Origin: an uncultured Prevotellaceae bacterium
GTDB lineage: Bacteria > Bacteroidota > Bacteroidia > Bacteroidales > Bacteroidaceae
NCBI GenBank assembly: GCA_902477365.1
Contig: CABSGW010000165.1
Span: 1-5,820, forward strand
Length of the DNA: 5,820 nucleotides
Reading direction: 5' to 3'
Positions 1 to 5,372 of the stretch are shown in pieces; the stretch's first letter is position 1; the number at the start of each line of letters is the position of its first letter. Both the position numbers and the translations under genes were made by a program. The notes under the pieces are model-generated. The model was not told the origin of the DNA. It ran no database searches and saw only the letters and a list, made by a program, of their open reading frames with translations.

Positions 1-432
1 ATCGAAGCCATGATAGCCTAACGAAGAGTTGGTGTTGATCTCAACTTTTTTACTAACCATGAATGATGAGTAAAAGCCCAATCCGAAGTGGCCGATGATG
101 GCGTTGGCGTCATTTTTGTATTTATCCAGAAAATCGTTTGCACCCGAGAATGCAATCTGGTTGATGTATTTGTCTATCTCGGCTTCGGTCATACCGATAC
201 CACGGTCGCTGATGGTGAGTGTTCCCTTTTCGGCATCCAGTGTAACACGTACTGTAAGGTCGCCCATTTCGCCTTTAAAGTCGCCTTTACTGGACAGGGT
301 TTTCAGCTTCTGGGTGGCATCGACGGCGTTTGAAACGATTTCACGCAGAAAAATTTCGTGATCACTATACAAGAATTTCTTAATGACGGGGAAAATGTTC
401 TCTGTTGTAACCCCAATAGTTCCTTTTTGCAT
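1..432 (-). CDS. htpG: Chaperone HtpG (Hsp90), N-terminal part, runs off left edge
   Basis: This is the first 144 codons of a bacterial Hsp90, a cytosolic ATP-dependent chaperone that works as a dimer. The visible part is the GHKL-type ATP-binding domain. It carries the first nucleotide-binding motif EIVSNAVDA (residues 31-39, with Glu31, Asn35 and Asp38 at the expected places), then DRGIGM (76-81, where many HtpGs have DNGIGM), and the lid-region motif GHFGLGFYSS (114-123). The LYSDHEIFLRE stretch (21-31) is also characteristic of the family. The start is the ATG at 432-430: it gives MQKGTIGVTTENIF, and no other start suits the family N-terminus better. The middle and C-terminal domains lie outside the window. 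No Shine-Dalgarno is obvious, as is usual in Bacteroidales. A sigma-54-type promoter lies just upstream. Identification is by recognised family motifs and is secure. Confidence 0.96.
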   Translation of the reverse strand, partial: MQKGTIGVTTENIFPVIKKFLYSDHEIFLREIVSNAVDATQKLKTLSSKGDFKGEMGDLTVRVTLDAEKGTLTISDRGIGMTEAEIDKYINQIAFSGANDFLDKYKNDANAIIGHFGLGFYSSFMVSKKVEINTNSSLGYHGFD

Positions 433-475
433 AATAGTATCTGGTTTTGTTTTAGTTCTATAGTTGCCCGTTCTC

Positions 476-494
476 AAGCAAATAGTGTGCCAAG
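476..494 (-). promoter_or_regulatory. Sigma-54 (RpoN) type -24/-12 promoter for htpG
   Basis: Read on the minus strand, the sequence is TTGGCAC, then ACTAT, then TTGCTT. The -24 GG (491-490) and the -12 GC (479-478) are separated by exactly 10 bases, which is the invariant spacing of sigma-54 promoters (consensus TGGCAC-N5-TTGC). Every consensus base is present. The predicted transcript would start near 466-468 and give a leader of about 35 nt before the htpG ATG at 432. I found no Bacteroides sigma-ABfr TAnnTTTG box between this site and the gene. A short inverted repeat, ATCCG/CGGAT (505-509 and 522-526), flanks a T8 tract just upstream. The match is seen directly; use of the site in vivo is inferred. 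Confidence 0.72.
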
Positions 495-526
495 TATTGT
501 TTTTATCCGTTTTTTTTGTGTCGGAT

Positions 527-820
527 TTTTGATTTTATGCTTTGGGATGACTTGCTGTCTGCCGTAAAGCATGCAGAATATGGTGTTTTTCGTGTTGTCT
601 ATTGTGTGTGTCGCGTAGATGTTCCAGTGGTAAGACGGAAATGAGATGCCCAGTCCGTTCGAACGAACCCGTAGGAGGGTTTTAACAACATGTGCTTGTC
701 AGGTGTAAACGTCCTTCGTCTATTCCCGGTTTTGGATCCATGTATGGGAATGGCTTGTGTCGAATTCCTCCGAGATAAAAGTAATGTCGTGCTGATTGAA
801 CGTCTTTTGTCAGATAAACA
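527..820. other. Intergenic stretch between divergent htpG and sulfatase, no convincing gene
   Basis: No recognisable protein or RNA gene was found here on either strand. The longest feature is a minus-strand frame that stays open from about 820 down to a TAG at 601-599. Its only ATG is at 691-689, giving a 30-residue peptide (MLLKPSYGF to STRHTQ) rich in basic and hydroxyl residues. I do not assign it a function. The stretch also carries the palindrome and hairpin listed separately. It may be long upstream control DNA for either neighbour, a remnant of a lost gene, or a dispersed intergenic repeat; the sequence alone does not decide. Confidence 0.5.
656..682. repeat. Palindrome CGTTCGAACG followed by a short hairpin
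   Basis: Positions 656-665 are a perfect 10-bp palindrome (CGTTCGAACG). Directly after it, AACCC (666-670) and GGGTT (677-681) form a 5-bp stem around the 6-base loop GTAGGA, followed by a short T run. The palindrome is about 190 bp upstream of the predicted sigma-54 start of htpG, within the range where enhancer-binding activators can act, so it could be an operator. The hairpin is too small, and its T tract too short, to call a terminator with confidence. Confidence 0.3.
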
Positions 821-851
821 TTGGTTGGTTCATTCTATTTTTCTAATTTTG
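821..851 (+). promoter_or_regulatory. Candidate sigma-ABfr promoter for the sulfatase gene
   Basis: TAATTTTG at 844-851 matches the Bacteroides -7 consensus TAnnTTTG at every fixed position. A TTGG at 821-824 lies about 20 bases upstream and could serve as a degenerate -33 TTTG element. Transcription would start near 857 and give a leader of roughly 140 nt to the ATG at 999. The box has only six fixed bases and the region is A/T rich, so a chance match is possible. Confidence 0.35.
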
Positions 852-998
852 TTGTTGTCATAATCATTTTGAGTGTTCGGATAAATAAATGTGTTTTGAA
901 AAACAGAAACGGATAGCACTCTAGTTGTTGATGCCGTCTGGTTCTGAAGCTGGCAGGACGAATTTTAATAATAATGAATTAGAGACCTTTGTTATATC

Positions 999-1079
999 AT
1001 GAAGTTTCCATTGCAAACAGTTTGTATGCTAACCACTTTATCGGGTACGGTGGGCGGTTCCTTGATTTTGGCGTCATAA
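999..1079 (+). other. Sulfatase signal-peptide leader ended by an in-frame TAA
   Basis: ATG 999 begins a frame that is in phase with the sulfatase at 1107. It reads MKFPLQTVCM, then LTTLSGTVGG, then SLILAS, which looks like a signal peptide with a hydrophobic core. TAA at 1077-1079 (codon 27) ends it. Directly after the stop the same frame continues ATAQIPSGDV and then ARPNIIYIYADD of the sulfatase; ATA-Q would be a good signal-peptidase cleavage site. The upstream in-frame TGA at 975-977 closes the frame on the other side. The simplest reading is one original gene of 999-2588 (529 residues if the stop is read as an amino acid) hit by a single-base nonsense change, for example TCA or CAA to TAA, or a base-call error. 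Without this leader the enzyme has no export signal. Confidence 0.72.
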
Positions 1080-1106
1080 GCCACAGCCCAGATACCGTCC
1101 GGTGAT

Positions 1107-2588
1107 GTGGCCCGTCCGAATATTATTTACATTTATGCTGACGATATGGGAATGGGAATGTTGTCTGCCTTTGGCCAAAAGCAGTTTTCCACGCCTCATA
1201 TAGATCGATTGATTCATCAGGGAACGATGTTTAAACACGCTTATGGATGTATGCTTTCCGCTCCGGCACGTGCCTCTCTGTTGACTGGTTATCACGATTG
1301 TCATGGTACGGACAAATGGAATATATCGCGTGGAGGGGCTTTTACCTTGCCGCTGTCTGATACCGCACGTATCGCTCAGGCTGAAAAGGACATAAATACG
1401 TCCGATGTGCGTCTGCCTGAAGGAGATCTTTATCTGCCGCAAGTCTTTAAGAAGGCCGGATACGTCACGGCTCAAATAGGTAAATTGGAATGGGGTTTTA
1501 CTGCAACCCGGGAACAAATGCGTCACCACGGTTGGGATTATTATTACGGTTATTTGGATCATGTGCGTTGTCACGGTTTCTATCCCCCTTTTTTGTTCGA
1601 CAACGGGACGATTGTACCCATTGAAGGAAACACACGGGTTAATTGCGGAAAAAGTATTGAACAAGAAACCATTCAGACCTTGGCTGAACGCCGCGACCGG
1701 AACGGGAAGGAAGTCTATTCACAAGATCTGTTCTTAGCCAAGATACGTTCTTTTTTGCACGAACACCGCGATGTTCCGTTTTTCCTGTATCATCCTACCC
1801 AATTGCCGCATGGACCTGTGGCCATACCGGCTATACATCCCGAAGTGGCCGCCAATGGGTCGCTTACGCCTATCGAGCGTGAGTATGCTTCAATGGTGAA
1901 ACTGTTGGACGAACAGGTAGGCATTATTCTTTCGGAACTGGAGCAGTTGGGTATTGCCGACCGTACAATCGTTGTCTTTTCGGCAGATAATGGGCATGAA
2001 ATTTATTATGCACAGAAAGGGCGTTGTGAAAAGCCTTACCGTAATTTGAAGACCAATGAACTTTTCGATCACTATAAAAATAAATATAGAACTTCTGAAA
2101 GTGGGGATGTCTTCAATGGAAATGCCGGTATGGCCGGACTGAAGCGTAGTAATTTGGAGGGTGGTGTACGCATTCCACTTGTGTTTTATGGCCCTGGAAT
2201 CATCCCTTCGGGAAAAATCAGCAATGCGTTGGTCGCCAATTATGATTTTTTGCCTACGATGGCCGACTGGTTGCAAGTTTCGTTGTCGGAGACGATGCCC
2301 AAGGATGGGCGTTCCTTTTTACCGCAGCTGCTGAAAGGAGAAGAAAAAGTCGGACATCCGTATGTGGTGTTTGGATCGAATACCGGCCCCGGAATCGTAA
2401 CAGCTGATGGTTGGAAATTGCGTCACCATTTAGGTAAACGGGTGGTTGAATTGTTTTTTCTTCCGGATGACCCCGAGGAAAGAAAAGACCTTTCGTCAGA
2501 TCATCCGGTGAAAGTACATGCGTTGCAACAGCTGTTATTGAAGGAATGTGGAGGCGATTTGCAGAGGGGCGTCAACAGGGCTGGCTAG
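1107..2588 (+). CDS. Sulfatase, Ser-type arylsulfatase family (signal peptide separated by a stop codon)
   Basis: This encodes a member of the alkaline-phosphatase-like sulfatase family, which hydrolyses sulfate esters, in gut Bacteroidales usually on host or algal glycans in the periplasm. Numbering from GTG 1107 (493 residues), calcium ligands are expected at Asp12-Asp13 (YADDMG). The active-site signature is SAPARASLLTG (51-61), with Ser51 where C-type enzymes have Cys. Further conserved sites are Lys126 (GKLEWG, Glu at the place of the usual His of GKWHLG), His235 (QLPHGP), Asp294-Asn295 with His297 (SADNGHE), and Lys345 before LEGGVRIP. Ser51 must be converted to formylglycine by a radical-SAM anSME, not seen here. 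GTG 1107 is the first possible start after the in-frame TAA at 1077; starting at ATG 1146 would remove the metal ligands. The true start was probably ATG 999, so the gene may be a pseudogene or be re-initiated as a cytoplasmic protein. The substrate cannot be told, and no SusC/SusD genes are in view. Confidence 0.85.
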   Translation: MARPNIIYIYADDMGMGMLSAFGQKQFSTPHIDRLIHQGTMFKHAYGCMLSAPARASLLTGYHDCHGTDKWNISRGGAFTLPLSDTARIAQAEKDINTSDVRLPEGDLYLPQVFKKAGYVTAQIGKLEWGFTATREQMRHHGWDYYYGYLDHVRCHGFYPPFLFDNGTIVPIEGNTRVNCGKSIEQETIQTLAERRDRNGKEVYSQDLFLAKIRSFLHEHRDVPFFLYHPTQLPHGPVAIPAIHPEVAANGSLTPIEREYASMVKLLDEQVGIILSELEQLGIADRTIVVFSADNGHEIYYAQKGRCEKPYRNLKTNELFDHYKNKYRTSESGDVFNGNAGMAGLKRSNLEGGVRIPLVFYGPGIIPSGKISNALVANYDFLPTMADWLQVSLSETMPKDGRSFLPQLLKGEEKVGHPYVVFGSNTGPGIVTADGWKLRHHLGKRVVELFFLPDDPEERKDLSSDHPVKVHALQQLLLKECGGDLQRGVNRAG

Positions 2589-2596
2589 GCAAGGCT

Positions 2597-4066
2597 TTAT
2601 GGGGTTAAACACGATTCAATATCTTGAATGGCTGCTTCTAAGTTCGATGGTCTGTGGACGGAATAGTGTATTTTACCGTCTTTGTCAATAATCAGGTAAG
2701 AGGGAAATCCTGACAAGTTGTTTTCAGCCATGAATAGTTTGGAGGCATTGCCGTCTAAATAATAGTTTTCACCCTTTATTTGGTGTTTGGCTATTGTTTG
2801 TTTCCACTGCTCTGTATTGGATTCTAGGCAGAGGTTGACAAAAACCACTTCTTTCGTATCTTTGAAATATTTATGCAGGTCGGGGATGAGTTCAAACTCT
2901 TTTTTGCATGGTCCGCACCATGTGGCCCAAACATCTATATATAATACTTTATTTTTGAAATTGGCCGCTAAATAATTGAGTAATTTTACATCGCTGATGT
3001 TCTCTATCGTCTCGTTATTCAAGTGTAAAATACCGGTCAGTGATTTCTCTTTTTGAGATAGCACTTGTATATTTCCTTTTCTTTGTTTTTCGATAAAGGT
3101 TTTCAATTCATGGTGGAAATATGCTTGGGAAAAAGCCGTTGCAATTTCGGGGATAGAGTCGTATAGTTGGATGTTTTCCTTCAATCGGGCTTTTAAGAAA
3201 TCGAAGAGCATAACGTCTCGAACAATGCCTTTAGGTGCTTTTTCCGATAGTTTTTTGATGAGCAACCGGATGGCCGGGCCCTGTTTTTCTGCAGTGAATA
3301 ATTGCTTGAGTTCTGCGTCATCCCTTATAAGGGCATTCATACATACACCCAGATGGTACGGAAACATCATTGTTTGAAAATTGTCTTCATTGAATACATC
3401 GAATATAGGATGTGTAAAGAGATTCCAATTGTTAGCCTCAGGATGGTCGTAGTCCATGAGTTGGTTTGCTTGTGTGAATTTATAGTCAATAAAAGCCCAT
3501 TTCTCTAAAAAGCGGCTCATGTTTGTCTGTGATGCGTATGCTTGTATGGAATCTTTCCCTGCCTTAAAATTCGCTTCAATGTTCTTTAAAAAGTCTGCGG
3601 GGGAAACTGTATAGTCCACTTGAGGTGTGTAGTTGTATTGATGAGATGTTGTCCAACTGAATAGTTCTTGGTTTAAGTTGGCATTGTCACCTGAAAAACG
3701 AACGGCATCGTTCAGGTTGTTTTCTAATTTATTGGCATCAATGGTTATAAAGACAGAGTCTCCCGGGTGAATGAAAACATTAATGAATTGGTTGCCAAGA
3801 CGAACCGTCAGATTTTGGGCAAAAGTATATTTGTGTTCAGTCAGAAAAGAGCCTTGTGATTCGGATAGTTTTTGTGCATACCGAACTTCGTATTCCTGTA
3901 TCGGGTCGCAATAATTCACAATAATTACATTGTACTTTTCAGAGAAATTAGTCACAAGGCCTGTGATGATTGTTCTTTTAGCTGTGAATGTGTTTTGTGC
4001 TTGTGAGCGGCAAGAGATAAAGAACAGGCTTCCGAGGATTATGCCAAACAGTTTTATTTTTTGCAT
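2597..4066 (-). CDS. TlpA-like thioredoxin-fold lipoprotein (thiol-disulfide oxidoreductase)
   Basis: This 489-residue protein is probably a membrane-anchored thiol-disulfide reductase of the TlpA/ResA group, acting in the periplasm. It begins with a lipoprotein signal (MQKIKLFGII, then LGSLFFISC) whose lipobox cysteine is Cys19. Residues of about 25-350 form a long, mostly helical region without a motif I can name; it starts with a beta-rich part (about 30-120) of the kind found in Bacteroidetes TlpA relatives. The thioredoxin domain is at the C-terminus: the active site WCGPC is at 383-387 (VWATWCGPCKKEF) and the cis-proline is Pro455 (SGFPSYLI). I place the start at ATG 4066-4064 because it gives a proper lipoprotein signal. 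An upstream in-frame ATG at 4108 would add 14 polar residues and sits inside a hairpin. The stop is 8 bp from the convergent sulfatase stop. It lies 84 bp downstream of the porin gene on the same strand and may be co-transcribed with it. Partner proteins are unknown. Confidence 0.86.
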   Translation of the reverse strand: MQKIKLFGIILGSLFFISCRSQAQNTFTAKRTIITGLVTNFSEKYNVIIVNYCDPIQEYEVRYAQKLSESQGSFLTEHKYTFAQNLTVRLGNQFINVFIHPGDSVFITIDANKLENNLNDAVRFSGDNANLNQELFSWTTSHQYNYTPQVDYTVSPADFLKNIEANFKAGKDSIQAYASQTNMSRFLEKWAFIDYKFTQANQLMDYDHPEANNWNLFTHPIFDVFNEDNFQTMMFPYHLGVCMNALIRDDAELKQLFTAEKQGPAIRLLIKKLSEKAPKGIVRDVMLFDFLKARLKENIQLYDSIPEIATAFSQAYFHHELKTFIEKQRKGNIQVLSQKEKSLTGILHLNNETIENISDVKLLNYLAANFKNKVLYIDVWATWCGPCKKEFELIPDLHKYFKDTKEVVFVNLCLESNTEQWKQTIAKHQIKGENYYLDGNASKLFMAENNLSGFPSYLIIDKDGKIHYSVHRPSNLEAAIQDIESCLTP

Positions 4067-4100
4067 AGGACTATATTTTTTTTGATGCGTACAAACTAGA

Positions 4101-4144
4101 ACAAGCAACTATATACTTTGGTGTCGAGGTATATAATTGCTTGT
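4101..4144 (-). terminator. 16-bp hairpin between porin and thioredoxin lipoprotein gene
   Basis: ACAAGCAACTATATAC (4101-4116) and GTATATAATTGCTTGT (4129-4144) are inverted repeats around a 12-base loop. In minus-strand RNA all 16 positions pair, with one G-U wobble; in plus-strand RNA the same position is a C-A mismatch. The structure therefore fits the direction of the flanking genes better. It begins 6 bases after the porin TAA (4153-4151). The stem is A/T rich, and the downstream minus-strand sequence is only moderately U-rich. It may be an inefficient terminator, an attenuator, or a stabiliser of the porin mRNA 3' end that lowers expression of the downstream gene. Confidence 0.5.
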
Positions 4145-4150
4145 TTTATG

Positions 4151-5254
4151 TTAGAAGCGAGCGTACACCTGCAGGTCTATGGTGTGGTAATTCTGACCGA
4201 TACTGACTGATTTGTCGTGTGTAAAGTAATAGTTGGCCTGCATCATAAGGTTTTTACACAAGGTGTAGTTGGCCGATGCTCCCCATAGTGTTTTCATGGC
4301 ATCCCATGTTTTGTTGTCGCGGTAGCAATCCCATTTCCCGTACATCTTCAGTTTGGTACATACCGGAACGCCGATGGTGGCGTACCATCCGTCAGCTTTA
4401 TTTCCTTTGGAAGCATTTCCGGTAGCTCCTCCTTCCGAAGCAATGTATTCTCCTCTCAGCGTCCATTGGCTTTCATATTTTATACCGGCTCCCCAACGAT
4501 TTCGGTTGACTTGTTTTTTGGTGGTTTCGCTGCCTGTATAGTTCTCGTTGGTATAACGTCCCGACCATCCGAATCCTCCGATGGAGAGTTCTTTGATGGG
4601 AGAAATCCATATGCCTCCGATCAAATCTTTGAATTTGTCTTTGTCGCTGTGGTTGATACCTTGTCCGTTGAACACACCTATTTGATAATGAAGCCAGGAG
4701 TGTTTATCGTTTGAGGCCGGAAACAAATCGCCCTGTACCTGTAGCCCCATATCGCGTCCGCCACTGGAATGCTCTCCGACACGGTCGGACATGCCACTGA
4801 GGATATTGATGACTTGCGCATAACTGCCAAATCCCACATTCCAGGGATTGTAGGGGTTCTCAAATGTAAAAGGGCGTTTGAACTGTCCTAGTTTAATACG
4901 AGCGAATTTGTATTTCTGCCATTCAACGAAAGCATCCAGGATGCGGGGGCCTTTGTCGTTGCCGGGAGCTCCACAGGCTTCCAGTTGTAGCTTGTAATAG
5001 AAATCGTCAAAACATTTCCCATCCAGGTAAAGGCGCATGTAACGAATATCGAATCCCCCGTTTTTTTCTTGTCCTGCACGGTCGTTCCAATCGTACTTCC
5101 CGACAAAATATCCTCCGAATTTTGGCTTTTCGAAATGTTGGGTGATTTGGTTAACCAAATTAGGCTGTTCCTGTTCGGTATTGGCATGTACATTATCTAG
5201 CGGCATCAGCAGTCCGACGGCTATTGCCGTATGCAAAATAAATTTGCGCTTCAT
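4151..5254 (-). CDS. Outer-membrane porin, OprP/OprO phosphate-selective type
   Basis: This 367-residue beta-barrel porin resembles the phosphate-selective porin O/P family and would form a diffusion channel in the outer membrane. It has a classical signal peptide (MKRKFILHTA, then IAVGLLMPLD, then NVHA) with likely cleavage after Ala24. The mature part has the family pattern: GGYFVGKYDWND early on, FDIRYMRLYLDG (68-79), the LGQFKRPFTFENPY segment (122-135), and GRDMGLQVQGDL (166-177), followed by alternating strands such as WGAGIKYESQWTLRGEYI. It ends in LQVYARF; a C-terminal Phe is the usual BAM recognition signal. It is shorter than Pseudomonas OprP. It has five cysteines (81, 94, 299, 310, 333), unusual for a porin and notable beside a thioredoxin-type gene. 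The name does not prove phosphate selectivity; Bacteroidales members are mostly untested. It is transcribed away from its right-hand neighbour, with its own -7 box at 5290-5283. Confidence 0.85.
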   Translation of the reverse strand: MKRKFILHTAIAVGLLMPLDNVHANTEQEQPNLVNQITQHFEKPKFGGYFVGKYDWNDRAGQEKNGGFDIRYMRLYLDGKCFDDFYYKLQLEACGAPGNDKGPRILDAFVEWQKYKFARIKLGQFKRPFTFENPYNPWNVGFGSYAQVINILSGMSDRVGEHSSGGRDMGLQVQGDLFPASNDKHSWLHYQIGVFNGQGINHSDKDKFKDLIGGIWISPIKELSIGGFGWSGRYTNENYTGSETTKKQVNRNRWGAGIKYESQWTLRGEYIASEGGATGNASKGNKADGWYATIGVPVCTKLKMYGKWDCYRDNKTWDAMKTLWGASANYTLCKNLMMQANYYFTHDKSVSIGQNYHTIDLQVYARF

Positions 5255-5282
5255 CTTTTGTGTTATTAATAGTTTTAATGTG

Positions 5283-5290
5283 CAAAAGTA
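5283..5290 (-). promoter_or_regulatory. Sigma-ABfr -7 box for the porin gene
   Basis: On the minus strand 5290-5283 reads TACTTTTG, a full match to TAnnTTTG. It lies 28 bases upstream of the porin ATG (5254), so the leader would be about 20 nt. No good -33 TTTG is present at the expected distance; a T-rich TTTTC stretch lies there instead. The A/T-rich leader between box and start is typical for Bacteroides. Confidence 0.5.
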
Positions 5291-5324
5291 AGAATAAAAT
5301 CAGAGAAAAGCGGGTTGAAAACGT

Positions 5325-5332
5325 TATCTTTG
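5325..5332 (+). promoter_or_regulatory. Sigma-ABfr -7 box for the BamA/TamA-like gene
   Basis: TATCTTTG matches TAnnTTTG exactly and lies 40 bases upstream of the ATG at 5373. A clear -33 TTTG is missing. The box is 34 bases from the opposite-facing porin box, so the two promoters share the 118-bp intergenic region and could share a regulator. Confidence 0.5.
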
Positions 5333-5372
5333 CCGATAGTTTTCAAATAAAATACTGATAGAGAGGTCTTAC

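Noticed and set aside
88..361. Two overlapping plus-strand open frames opposite htpG
   Set aside because: The minus strand here encodes the highly conserved HtpG ATPase motifs; the plus-strand frames are shadows.
358..567. A 69-codon plus-strand frame spanning the htpG start and its promoter
   Set aside because: It runs through the htpG N-terminus and the sigma-54 promoter, has no family resemblance, and is probably chance.
651..682. A tRNA-like T-arm (GTTCGAAC) in the gap
   Set aside because: No acceptor, D-arm or anticodon stem can be folded around it; the GTTCGAAC belongs to a simple palindrome.
1074..1664. A 196-codon open frame on the minus strand antisense to the sulfatase
   Set aside because: It overlaps the conserved metal-binding and active-site coding sequence of the sulfatase, shows no domain of its own, and its composition fits a shadow of the real gene.
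1890..2276. A 128-codon minus-strand open frame inside the sulfatase gene
   Set aside because: It has no recognisable motif and is fully covered by sulfatase sequence with conserved residues (DNGHE, Lys345 region).
4067..4108. An earlier ATG (4108) for the thioredoxin lipoprotein
   Set aside because: It would put polar residues (CTHQKK) in front of a clean lipoprotein signal and would start inside the intergenic hairpin; ATG 4066 is much better.
1107..5254. A polysaccharide utilisation locus built on the sulfatase
   Set aside because: No SusC/SusD pair, glycoside hydrolase or sensor/regulator is present; the sulfatase is convergent with, not co-transcribed with, its neighbours.
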